Under the pieces are notes generated by a model, which did no database searches, had not been told where the DNA came from, and saw only the letters and a program-made list of their open reading frames with translations. From Akkermansia muciniphila (lineage in GTDB: Bacteria > Verrucomicrobiota > Verrucomicrobiia > Verrucomicrobiales > Akkermansiaceae): DNA of 64,000 nucleotides. Below are positions 26,759 through 35,225 of this stretch, in pieces. The stretch spans positions 620,001 to 684,000 of the forward strand of contig NZ_CP156688.1 in assembly GCF_040616545.1 (NCBI RefSeq). Reading direction: 5' to 3'. The position numbers and the translations under genes were made by a program. The stretch's first letter is position 1. The number at the start of each line of letters is the position of its first letter.

Positions 26759-29011
26759 TCAACATTCCTGTCTGTATCGTTTCCACCGTTGATAAAGAAT
26801 CGTTAAAATCAGAAAAATCGCCGTACCTCCCATGATTCCATAATACCAGGCACGGTAGGGAGTATGGTATTGCAGCAAAATGCCTGTCTCTCGTCCCGTA
26901 TCCGGCACGGGAATCTGAAGACCGTTCCGTTCCGTGCGTTCTACGGGAATTTTCCCTCCTCCTTTCATCCTGGCGCTCCATCCTCTGGAATAACTTTCTA
27001 ATACGATTAATTTCCTGGTTCCGGCAGGGACAGTAAAATGCATCTTATTGCACGTGCGCCAATCCAAATTAACACTCCGGAATACGTCATCAGCCCCACT
27101 TTGAATAAAATAGCGGCCTCGGTATTCCGTGTTAGCCAGCAAATAGAAACCTGATGTTTTTTGTACTAGACGCCATCCTTTAAGAATGGGGATTCTTGCT
27201 TGGGCATCATACAATAAATGGGAAATTCCCGCCTTGGCATAATCTTCCGGATCATACCCCTGCCCCAAAGGTTTCAACCACTTTGGCTGAACAGTCTCAT
27301 AGCCCCCGGCCAATCTGATGCCATAAGTGGATAAATGATTTGTACATAAAAAATCCAAATCCCCATGCGGATTAACGATCTCTACAGAACCGTCTTTTAC
27401 ATTCTGGCGGAGTTCCGGCAACCATTCCGGTTCGGGATAAAGATAAACGGTGGCTGGCTTGTCGGCATAGGCAAGCCAGGAAGATGAAAATACCAATTGC
27501 TCTCCAAACGTACATAGTGCTACTAATCCCGCCCATACCCAAGGCTGGCGGCTGGACACATTTAAATGGGAACAAGCCCACAAACCTGCGCCAATTAGTA
27601 CAATAAAAGCCATGTTGCGCCAATCCCAAATCATCAGTTGAGCAAGCAACTTCTCTACCCTCATATAATACCAGGAACGGCGACCTTCCTGTTGAGCCGT
27701 CATAATGTTGTGTTCCATTAAGCCCTGTAATTTCGCCAACAATGGTTCATGGAAAAGTTGGACAACGACAGATCCTAAAAACCAAACAAGCAATATCCAA
27801 ACTCCCCACCAGGTAATCTTGCGCCAGATGGGTCTTTGCGAATGCAGACTTAGATCATATAACTGCCATGCAGCCAGCCACGCCATCCCTAAAGCCATCA
27901 CAGTCGTAGATCGCGAATATAAAAAAGAGGCAAGTGGGGAAAAAGACGCTACCAAACTAATAACAAAACAGAACTTAGCCGTCAATGGAGCCCGAGAATT
28001 AAAAAGTCCCAGAATCGCTAAAATAAAAACGATTCCTCCCCCAAATTTAATGTCGAACAAATCAGCGTCCATCACCCTGAACAGGCTAATTGTCTGCGGA
28101 ACACCTAAAACAGTAGGAATAATGGAAGTAATCAAGGATGGTAAATGTCCTATACTCCAAATAAAACTCAATGATTTGCATCCTTCCATACGCGGCAATG
28201 TATCCACAAAAACATCCAAGGACAGCAGGACTGCCAGTACACCGGAAATAAAATAAGGCCAGGCAGAATTGACAAAAATCTTCCATGACCATCGATTTTC
28301 ACGACGCCACCAGTCCGCCAGAAAAACGCACAGCACCAGCAGGAAAATAAAAGTACAGGATTGGAGGTGTCCCCCCCTGAATCCAAGAGAAATAAAAATG
28401 ACGGAAGGGACGTCAATCACTCTCCTTTTCTCCCTTCCTCGCAACAAGGCCCAGACAATCCACGGGGCCCAAATCATGGCACCCAGCCACCGATCATACA
28501 TCCACATAATGAACTGGGAATAAAAACTGAAACTGACGGCACCTAACAGAGTGTACAGAAAGGGAACATTTCTACTCCTTAATAAAATAATCATTCCAAG
28601 TCCCGCTAGGAAAAACTGTAGAATTATTCCCGTATCCCACGCTGTCCAAAATGGAAGAAAAGCAAACAACCAATGATGCCAGTCTCCCGGGCTTAACATG
28701 GTATTTTCCGGCAAAGATGTTCCATTATGCGTATAAGGATTCCAGCCCATGTAGCCATCCTCTTTCCAGGATTGCTGCATAGCCCAACTATAAGGCAAAT
28801 ATTGGGAAGCCCCATCCACATTGTACTGGTTATGAACTTGTTCGATCGGGTGCGTAGCAAAAGGTCTAAATACACACTCCAAACAGTCCAAGGGAGCCAA
28901 TACTTTTCCTCCAAAGATAGCTGGGCTGAAAAACAACACGACACATATTACCCAAACGGCTATGTTAATGCATAGTAAAGTTTTATCCGAATTTTTGAAA
29001 TCCATTTTCAT
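26759..29011 (-). CDS. YfhO-like polytopic membrane protein, AT-rich copy
   Basis: 750 residues from ATG 29011 (the longer form needs a TTG at 29032). About a dozen hydrophobic segments are followed by a ~200-residue soluble C-terminal part and a last membrane helix, as in YfhO-type GT-C-like proteins. N-terminal marks are 'FFSPAIFGGKVLAPLD' and 'DGYMGWNPYTHNGTSLPEN'. It is a clear paralogue of the protein at 30233, with the same motifs in the same order. Its DNA is visibly AT-richer than its paralogue and neighbours, a sign of separate acquisition. YfhO-like proteins help add sugars to envelope polymers from lipid carriers; the exact role here is inferred. Confidence 0.82.
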   Translation of the reverse strand: MKMDFKNSDKTLLCINIAVWVICVVLFFSPAIFGGKVLAPLDCLECVFRPFATHPIEQVHNQYNVDGASQYLPYSWAMQQSWKEDGYMGWNPYTHNGTSLPENTMLSPGDWHHWLFAFLPFWTAWDTGIILQFFLAGLGMIILLRSRNVPFLYTLLGAVSFSFYSQFIMWMYDRWLGAMIWAPWIVWALLRGREKRRVIDVPSVIFISLGFRGGHLQSCTFIFLLVLCVFLADWWRRENRWSWKIFVNSAWPYFISGVLAVLLSLDVFVDTLPRMEGCKSLSFIWSIGHLPSLITSIIPTVLGVPQTISLFRVMDADLFDIKFGGGIVFILAILGLFNSRAPLTAKFCFVISLVASFSPLASFLYSRSTTVMALGMAWLAAWQLYDLSLHSQRPIWRKITWWGVWILLVWFLGSVVVQLFHEPLLAKLQGLMEHNIMTAQQEGRRSWYYMRVEKLLAQLMIWDWRNMAFIVLIGAGLWACSHLNVSSRQPWVWAGLVALCTFGEQLVFSSSWLAYADKPATVYLYPEPEWLPELRQNVKDGSVEIVNPHGDLDFLCTNHLSTYGIRLAGGYETVQPKWLKPLGQGYDPEDYAKAGISHLLYDAQARIPILKGWRLVQKTSGFYLLANTEYRGRYFIQSGADDVFRSVNLDWRTCNKMHFTVPAGTRKLIVLESYSRGWSARMKGGGKIPVERTERNGLQIPVPDTGRETGILLQYHTPYRAWYYGIMGGTAIFLILTILYQRWKRYRQEC

Positions 29012-29074
29012 ATGAAGTTGCCTATAGCTCAACCGTGCAGTTAAACAAACAAATGCAGCACATAAAAAATATAG

Positions 29075-29089
29075 CGGATTATAAATCCG
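29075..29089. promoter_or_regulatory. palindrome CGGATT-N3-AATCCG, copy 1
   Basis: A perfect 6-bp dyad with central ATA, 64 bases upstream of the AT-rich YfhO-like gene. It is the reverse complement of copy 2 at 29234-29248, so the two face each other across the divergent intergenic region. A shared repressor or activator is inferred. Confidence 0.55.
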
Positions 29090-29225
29090 GCCAGTGTGTT
29101 TTTGGTTAAATAAATCTTGTTATCTATCTGAATATCAAAAATAAACAAAAATTATTATTTATCTCTTATTCTTCTTATCTCTACCATTAAAAAAATCGTT
29201 AATCTCTTCAGATGAGAAAAATACA

Positions 29226-29254
29226 TTGACTCCCGGATTTATAATCCGTATTCT
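29226..29254 (+). promoter_or_regulatory. promoter of the glycosyltransferase with palindrome copy 2 in its spacer
   Basis: TTGACT (29226-29231), a 17-base spacer and TATTCT (29249-29254) make a good sigma-70-type promoter 29 bases before the ATG at 29284. The spacer contains CGGATT-TAT-AATCCG (29234-29248), so a protein bound there would block the polymerase directly. Confidence 0.6.
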
Positions 29255-29283
29255 TTTTCGAGCCGTCGTTAGAGATATCTGAC

Positions 29284-30246
29284 ATGAATTCTATCGCCAT
29301 TATTATTCCTGCCTACAATGAAGAATTGACTATCAAGGAGGTAATGGAAGATTTTTATAACCACTGTCCGGAAGCCGCCATTTATGTCATTGACAATAAT
29401 TCTTCCGATAAAACTGCGGAAATAGCCAGAAAAACTTATGAAGATTTAGGCTGTTCCGGCACGTTGCTTCAAGAAAAGCGGAAGGGAAAAGCCATGGCCG
29501 TTAAAAAGGCATTCCGGGAAGTGGATGCGGACGTGTACGTGATGGTGGACGCGGACCTGACCTATCCGGCCGCCGACCTCAACCGCCTGCTGGAACCGGT
29601 CCTCCGCGGAGACGCGGACATGGTGTGCGGAGACCGCCATGACGCCGGCATTTACAGCCGTGAAAACAAGCGGCCCATGCACGATACGGGGAACAAGGCC
29701 GTCCGCATGCTCATCAACAAGCTGTTCCAGGGCAACCTGCATGACATCCTGACGGGGTACCGCGTCTTCTCCAAACGGTTCGTCAAAAACTTCCCCATTC
29801 TTTCCACGGGCTTTGAACTGGAAACGGAAATCAGCATCCACGCCCTGGACAACGGCTATTCCATCGTGGAAGTGCCCACGAACTACATGGACCGTCCGGA
29901 AGGGTCCGTTTCCAAGCTTTCCACGGTGTCGGACGGGGTGAAAGTCATCAAGACCATCTTTTCCGTCCTGATGAACCACCGTCCCCTGTTCTTCTTCTCC
30001 ATCATCAGCGCCATCCTGCTCATCCTCGCCATCCTGGCGGGCCTTCCGGCGGTTCTGGACTATTTCCGGTATGAGTACGTCTTCCATCTTCCCCTTGCCG
30101 TCCTGTCCATGGGGCTGTTCACCGTGTCCGCGCTTGCCCTGACCATCGCCTTCATCCTCCACGGCCTGCGCACTTCCCAGCGGTATGACCATGTCCTTTC
30201 CCTCATGCACTGGGACGAACGCCACCTTAAGCATGAAAAACACTGA
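29284..30246 (+). CDS. GT2 glycosyltransferase, dolichol-phosphate-sugar synthase-like
   Basis: 320 residues. The GT-A fold is at the N-terminus: 'IAIIIPAYNEELTIKEV', 'VIDNNSSDKTAE' and the metal-binding 'VMVDADLTYPA'. Two membrane helices follow ('FFFSIISAILLILAILAGL' and one near residue 280). Enzymes like this load a sugar onto undecaprenyl phosphate. The downstream YfhO-like gene overlaps its 3' end by 14 bases and would use the product on the other side of the membrane. The first ~200 bases are AT-rich and the rest is GC-rich, so the gene looks mosaic. Confidence 0.88.
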   Translation: MNSIAIIIPAYNEELTIKEVMEDFYNHCPEAAIYVIDNNSSDKTAEIARKTYEDLGCSGTLLQEKRKGKAMAVKKAFREVDADVYVMVDADLTYPAADLNRLLEPVLRGDADMVCGDRHDAGIYSRENKRPMHDTGNKAVRMLINKLFQGNLHDILTGYRVFSKRFVKNFPILSTGFELETEISIHALDNGYSIVEVPTNYMDRPEGSVSKLSTVSDGVKVIKTIFSVLMNHRPLFFFSIISAILLILAILAGLPAVLDYFRYEYVFHLPLAVLSMGLFTVSALALTIAFILHGLRTSQRYDHVLSLMHWDERHLKHEKH

Positions 30247-32488
30247 CTCCCTCTCCAGGCGCTCTTTCTGGTTCTGCTGCCTTCTCTGGACCGCCATGGT
30301 GGCCGCGTTTTTTGCTCCGGCCATCTTCGGGGGGAAGGTGCTGGCCCCCATGGACATCATGGACTGCCTCATCTCCCCGTATGCCACGCAGCCCATGGAA
30401 AACGTCCACAACCACTTCACGGTGGACGCCATTTCCCAGTACCTGCCCTACAACTATTCCGTAGCGGAAAGCGTCCGGCAGGACGGCTACATGGGCTGGA
30501 ATCCATACGCCCATAACGGCACCCCCATTGCGGAGAACACCATGCTGTGCCCCGGAGACTGGCACCACGCCCTTTACTTTTTCCTGCCCTTCTGGACGGC
30601 ATGGGACACGGGCATCATCCTGCAATTCCTTATCGCGGGCCTGGGCATGATCGTCCTCCTGCGGAACAGGAAGGTTCCGGCTCCCTACTGCCTGCTGGGA
30701 GCGGCGGGCTATGGTTTTTACTCCCAATTCGTCATGTGGATCTACCACCGCTGGGTGCTGGGAACCATGTGCTGGGCCCCCTGGATACTCTGGGCGCTGA
30801 TGCGCAACAGGGAAAAGAGAATCATTGACCTTCCCTCCATCCTCTTCATTGCCCTGGGGTTCCGGGGCGGCCACCTCCAGGCGTGCCTGTTCATCGTCCT
30901 GCTTACGGGCTGCGTGTGGCTGGCGGACTGGTGGTCTTCCCCTTCACGCTGGAGCCTTAAAACCCTCTGGCGCGTCTCCCTGCCCTACCTGGTATCCGGC
31001 ATCGGAGGGGCCCTGCTCTCCATAGACGTGCTGGCCCAGACCATTCCGCCTCTGATGGCAGGGGTCAAAGAGCTTCCCTTCCTGACGGGCGTCACCCACC
31101 TGCCCTCCCTGGTCACCGTCCTGTTCCCCACCCTTCTGGGCGTTCCGGAAACCATTGACCTGTTCAAGCTCATGGGGCAGGACCTCTTTGACCTGAAATT
31201 CACCGGCGGTGTCATTTTTGTCCTTTCCGTGATGGGGCTCTTCAACAGGAAAGCCCCGCTGACGGCCAAATTCCTGATGGTCATCAGCCTGGCGCTGGTC
31301 TTCACCCCTCTCATCACCTACTTTTACTCCCGGTCCACCGCGGTGTATGCCCTGGGCGCTTCCTGGCTGGCGGCGTGGCAGCTCCACGCCCTCACGCAGG
31401 AACCTGCAAGAACCGTCTGGAAGAAAATCTTCATAGCCCTGGGGGTTCTGACGCTGGGCTGGCTTTTCTGCTCCGTCCTGATTCAAATCTTCCACCAGGA
31501 CATCCTCTCCATACTCCAGAAGAACCTGGTTTCCCGCCTTTCCGCCGCTGAAGCGGGGAGGGAAAGCTGGTACCTGCTCCGGACGGAACGGCTGCTGGAG
31601 CAAAGCTGCATCTGGTACCCGCGCACGCTTGCCCTGCTGGCGCTGCTGTGGGGCGGTCTCTGGGCCGCCTCCCGCATCCACGTCCACGCACGGCACAAGC
31701 TGCTGCTGGCCTCCCTGGTCATTCTCTGCTCCCTGGGGGAACTGCTTCTGGTGCAGGCCACCTGGGTGCAATATGCGGACAAGCCTGAATCCTCCGGACT
31801 GTACAAGGAACCTGAATGGATGCCGCGCCTGAAACAGCAGGTGGGTGACGGTTCCGTCTCCTTTTACTCCGCTCAGGGAGACAAGGATTACCTTCACGCC
31901 AACCATCTTTCCACCTTCGGAATCAAGCTGGCTGAAGGCTATGAAACCGTCGCTCCCAGACGGCTTCACTCCCTCCAGGACAAACTGGCCCATCCGGAAG
32001 CCGCCGCCAGGGCCGGCATTTCCCATATCATCGTCAATCCGCGCCAGAGCCCGCCGCAGGTTAAGGGCTGGAACCTGGTGGAGAATACCCCCCAGTACAT
32101 CCTTCTGGCCAATCCCCATTACAAGGGAAGGTACTTTGCCGCGAACCAGGCCACGGGTGAACGCGTTCCCGTGCAGCCCAACCGGATGACGTACAATCAA
32201 ATGGATTTCACCGTTCCGCCGGGAACCACGTCCCTGGATATTCTGGAAAGCTACTCGGACGGCTGGACGGCACGCATCAACGGGGGAAAGCCCCTTCCCG
32301 TGGAATGCTCGGAAAACTACGGCATCACCGTTCCGCTGGCCGCCACGGACGCACCCGTTCATGTCTTCCTCCAGTACAGGGACCACCGCCAGAATACCTA
32401 CTACGGCATCATCCTCGCCACGCTGCTTCTGATCTGCGGCGCCTACCTGTGGCGCCGCATGAAAAAGGAGCCTACCGCCCCACATTGA
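30233..32488 (+). CDS. YfhO-like polytopic membrane protein, GC-rich copy
   Basis: 751 residues from ATG 30233; the ORF opens at 30185 but that lies inside the glycosyltransferase gene. It shares the full architecture and motifs of the protein at 26759 ('FFAPAIFGGKVLAPMD', 'DGYMGWNPYAHNGTPIAEN', 'SYSDGWTARINGGKPLPVE'), with many membrane helices and a soluble domain near the C-terminus. It overlaps the GT2 gene by 14 bases, so the two are coupled. It probably transfers the lipid-linked sugar made by that enzyme to an envelope acceptor. This role is inferred from the YfhO family. Confidence 0.83.
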   Translation: MKNTDSLSRRSFWFCCLLWTAMVAAFFAPAIFGGKVLAPMDIMDCLISPYATQPMENVHNHFTVDAISQYLPYNYSVAESVRQDGYMGWNPYAHNGTPIAENTMLCPGDWHHALYFFLPFWTAWDTGIILQFLIAGLGMIVLLRNRKVPAPYCLLGAAGYGFYSQFVMWIYHRWVLGTMCWAPWILWALMRNREKRIIDLPSILFIALGFRGGHLQACLFIVLLTGCVWLADWWSSPSRWSLKTLWRVSLPYLVSGIGGALLSIDVLAQTIPPLMAGVKELPFLTGVTHLPSLVTVLFPTLLGVPETIDLFKLMGQDLFDLKFTGGVIFVLSVMGLFNRKAPLTAKFLMVISLALVFTPLITYFYSRSTAVYALGASWLAAWQLHALTQEPARTVWKKIFIALGVLTLGWLFCSVLIQIFHQDILSILQKNLVSRLSAAEAGRESWYLLRTERLLEQSCIWYPRTLALLALLWGGLWAASRIHVHARHKLLLASLVILCSLGELLLVQATWVQYADKPESSGLYKEPEWMPRLKQQVGDGSVSFYSAQGDKDYLHANHLSTFGIKLAEGYETVAPRRLHSLQDKLAHPEAAARAGISHIIVNPRQSPPQVKGWNLVENTPQYILLANPHYKGRYFAANQATGERVPVQPNRMTYNQMDFTVPPGTTSLDILESYSDGWTARINGGKPLPVECSENYGITVPLAATDAPVHVFLQYRDHRQNTYYGIILATLLLICGAYLWRRMKKEPTAPH

Positions 32489-32646
32489 AAAACGCGGCGT
32501 CACAGGGCGGCGCACCCCCGCATTCCGCCGGAATCACGGAATCCGCAGCCTTCATATTCCTTTCCATTCCAGGAAACTTTTCATGAAATGGACGGAAAGC
32601 CGCATTCCCTGAAATATTGAAGGAGCGGCCCGCGTTTTTATATAGG

Positions 32647-35196
32647 ATGAGATTTTTTAAAAGCGTTTTTTACTGTGTCCTTTCCGTTGCCTCGCTTCAT
32701 GCGGCACAGGCTGCGCCGCCCAATGTGGTTCTGATCAATGCGGATGACCTGGGCTGGGCGGAAGTAGGCTGCTACGGGCAGAAGAAGATTAAAACCCCCA
32801 ATATCGACAAGCTGGCCTCCGAAGGGCAGCGGTGGGTTTATTTCTATTCCGGCGCCCCGGTCTGCTCCCCCTCCCGCAACGTGCTGATGACCGGCAAGCA
32901 TACAGGCAACTGCGACGTGCAGGACCTGAAGCGCGTGGACGCCGGCGAGAACTGGCGCAACCTCAAGGGAGACTGGCCCATCCGGGAGGAAACCTACACC
33001 CTGCCGGAAGCCATGAAAAAGGCCGGTTACGCCACGGCGGTTTTCGGCAAATGGGGCATCGGCGATTTCGGCTCCACCGGAGCGCCCGACAAGCACGGAG
33101 TGGACAGGTTCTACGGCTACACGGACCAGAAAGCCTGCCACACCTATTATCCGCCCCACCTCTGGAACGACGGGAAGAAGGAAGTCCTGAACACCTCGCT
33201 CACTCCCGCCACCATCGGACACGGCTCCCAGCCGGAAGGGGAAGTGCTGGCGGATACCTACCGGGCCGAGCAGCACAGTTCCGATCTTATTGCAGACAAA
33301 ATGCTGGAATTCGTAAAGGAAAAGGCCCACGGGAAGAAGCCGTTTTTCCTGTATTACGCGCCCCTGGAACCCCACGTGGCCATGCAGCCCCTCCAGGAAT
33401 GGATTGACCGCTATCCCCGTGAATGGGACAAGCGGCCCTACCGCGGCAACCAGGGCTACCTGCCCCATCCGCGCCCCCGCGCCGCGTATGCCGGCATGAT
33501 CTCCCAGATGGATTACAATGTGGGCCGCCTGCTGGACACGCTGAAAGCCTGCGGTCTGGAAAAGAACACCATCGTCATCTTCACCAGCGACAACGGCACC
33601 ACGCACGACGTAGGCGGGGTGGACCACAACTTTTTCAATTCCGTAGCCAACCTGAAAGGGCTGAAAGGCCAGCTTTATGAAGGGGGCATCCGCGTGCCCG
33701 GCATCATCCGCTGGCCCGGAAAAATCGCTCCGGGGAAAACCATCTCACAGCCGGCCTTTCATGCGGACGTGATGCCCACGCTGTGCGCCCTGGCGGGAGC
33801 GGACGCCGGCACCCCGCTGGGGGTTGACCTCTCTCCCGTCCTGCTGGGTAAAAAATCCGCCCTGAAAGACCGGAAACCCCTGGTCTGGGCCGGAGGCGGC
33901 TACGGCGGCCAGGTGGCCGTGCGCTTTGACACGAAGAAAGTCATCCGCCGCAACCTGTTTCCCGGTAAAAAGCCGGACAACTGGGAGGTGTACGACATCA
34001 TGAAGGATCCTGCGGAGAAAAACGACATCTCCGCCGGAAACAGCGACCTCATTGACAGGGCCATCGCTATCCTGGACACGGAATACAAGCCCGCGCCCGG
34101 CTTCCCGGCCCTGCGCTACAAGGCTCCCGAACAGACGGCCAAATGGCCAAAAACAGATGGAGCCCCCGCGATCCGCGCACCCCGTCATTCTGCCCTTGAC
34201 GTGAAGCGCGCCGGGGGTAGTCTTTCACGCATGAGTCTGACCTCTTCCCTCCTTTCCAGGGTGCTCCATGGGGCGTCCTGCACCAGAGAAGAACTGATAG
34301 CCCTCAGCCGGGAGCCGCTGGAGGAACTGTGCCAGGCGGCCAACGCCATCCGGGAGCACTTCTGCGGAAATGTCTTCGACCTCTGCACCATCATCAACGG
34401 GCGCAGCGGCAAATGTTCGGAAAACTGCAAGTACTGCGCCCAGTCCGCCCACTACTCCACTGCCGTGGAGGAGTACCCCCTTTTAAGCGGCGAAGCCCTG
34501 CTGGCGGGAGCCAGGTATAATGACGAACGGGGCATCCTGCGCTATTCCATCGTCACCTCCGGCAAGAGGCTGACGGATGCGGACGTGGAGCAGCTTTGCG
34601 CCAGCTACAGGCACATTGCGGAACGGTGCGGCATTTCCCTCTGCGCCTCCCACGGGCTTATCTCCAAAAAGCACTGCGAACAGTTGAAGGCCGCGGGCGT
34701 CTCCCGCTACCACAACAACCTGGAAACCTCCCGCCGCAACTTCCCGAACGTGTGCACCACCCATACGTACGACGACAAGATACAGACCATCAAGTGGGCC
34801 ATGGAAGCCGGGCTGGAAGTGTGCAGCGGCGGCATCATGGGACTGGGGGAAACCCTGGAGGACCGGATAGACATGTATATGGACATCGCCGCGCTGGGCA
34901 TCAAGTCCGCCCCCATCAATTTCCTGACGCCCATCCCCGGCACGCCGTATGCGGACATGGTCCCGCTGGGGGAGGAAGACCAGCTGCGCATCGTGGCCCT
35001 GGTGCGGTTCATCATGCCGGACGGCTTCGTCCGCATCGCCGCAGGGCGCAACACCATGAAGGACCACGGCAGGAAAATCTTCATGTCCGGGGCCAATGCG
35101 GCCATCTCCGGGGATATGCTCACCACCTCCGGAGTCACCATCCGGGAAGATCTGGCCATGCTTGCGGAACTGGGCTATGAAGTCCGCATGAAGTAA
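32647..35196 (+). CDS. Cys-type sulfatase whose frame runs without stop into biotin synthase
   Basis: 849 codons, no stop. Residues 1-23 are a signal peptide ('FYCVLSVASLHAAQA'). Residues ~24-500 are a type I sulfatase: metal-binding 'NADDLGW', the formylglycine site Cys73 in 'CSPSRNVLMTG' and 'IFTSDNGTTHDVGG'. Formylglycine formation by an anaerobic maturase would be needed. Such enzymes remove sulfate from mucin-type or sulfated glycans outside the cytoplasm. After about residue 505 the translation ('PKTDGAPAIRAPRHSALDV') looks like untranslated spacer, then BioB begins at 34231. Either the sulfatase lost its stop codon or an indel joined the frames. ATG 32647 was chosen because the signal peptide begins there. 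Confidence 0.8.
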   Translation: MRFFKSVFYCVLSVASLHAAQAAPPNVVLINADDLGWAEVGCYGQKKIKTPNIDKLASEGQRWVYFYSGAPVCSPSRNVLMTGKHTGNCDVQDLKRVDAGENWRNLKGDWPIREETYTLPEAMKKAGYATAVFGKWGIGDFGSTGAPDKHGVDRFYGYTDQKACHTYYPPHLWNDGKKEVLNTSLTPATIGHGSQPEGEVLADTYRAEQHSSDLIADKMLEFVKEKAHGKKPFFLYYAPLEPHVAMQPLQEWIDRYPREWDKRPYRGNQGYLPHPRPRAAYAGMISQMDYNVGRLLDTLKACGLEKNTIVIFTSDNGTTHDVGGVDHNFFNSVANLKGLKGQLYEGGIRVPGIIRWPGKIAPGKTISQPAFHADVMPTLCALAGADAGTPLGVDLSPVLLGKKSALKDRKPLVWAGGGYGGQVAVRFDTKKVIRRNLFPGKKPDNWEVYDIMKDPAEKNDISAGNSDLIDRAIAILDTEYKPAPGFPALRYKAPEQTAKWPKTDGAPAIRAPRHSALDVKRAGGSLSRMSLTSSLLSRVLHGASCTREELIALSREPLEELCQAANAIREHFCGNVFDLCTIINGRSGKCSENCKYCAQSAHYSTAVEEYPLLSGEALLAGARYNDERGILRYSIVTSGKRLTDADVEQLCASYRHIAERCGISLCASHGLISKKHCEQLKAAGVSRYHNNLETSRRNFPNVCTTHTYDDKIQTIKWAMEAGLEVCSGGIMGLGETLEDRIDMYMDIAALGIKSAPINFLTPIPGTPYADMVPLGEEDQLRIVALVRFIMPDGFVRIAAGRNTMKDHGRKIFMSGANAAISGDMLTTSGVTIREDLAMLAELGYEVRMK
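34196..34223 (+). promoter_or_regulatory. candidate leaderless promoter of bioB
   Basis: TTGACG (34196-34201), a 16-base spacer and TAGTCT (34218-34223), with the -10 ending 7 bases before ATG 34231. It lies inside the apparent sulfatase-BioB linker, which supports independent expression of bioB. Confidence 0.5.
34231..35196 (+). CDS. bioB: biotin synthase (in frame with upstream sulfatase)
   Basis: 321 residues from ATG 34231 ('MSLTSSLLSRVLHG'). The radical-SAM cluster motif is 'GKCSENCKYCAQSAHY' (C-x3-C-x2-C). 'YHNNLETSRRNFPNVCTTHT' and 'GGIMGLGETLEDRIDM' match BioB, as does 'RIAAGRNTMKDHGRKIFMSG'. It inserts sulfur into dethiobiotin. BioA follows 29 bases later, so the two form a short biotin operon. 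The separate promoter and complete BioB length argue that the real product is this protein and not only the fused polypeptide. Confidence 0.9.
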   Translation: MSLTSSLLSRVLHGASCTREELIALSREPLEELCQAANAIREHFCGNVFDLCTIINGRSGKCSENCKYCAQSAHYSTAVEEYPLLSGEALLAGARYNDERGILRYSIVTSGKRLTDADVEQLCASYRHIAERCGISLCASHGLISKKHCEQLKAAGVSRYHNNLETSRRNFPNVCTTHTYDDKIQTIKWAMEAGLEVCSGGIMGLGETLEDRIDMYMDIAALGIKSAPINFLTPIPGTPYADMVPLGEEDQLRIVALVRFIMPDGFVRIAAGRNTMKDHGRKIFMSGANAAISGDMLTTSGVTIREDLAMLAELGYEVRMK

Positions 35197-35225
35197 GGGC
35201 CGTCCCGCTTCCGCCGCCTTTCACC

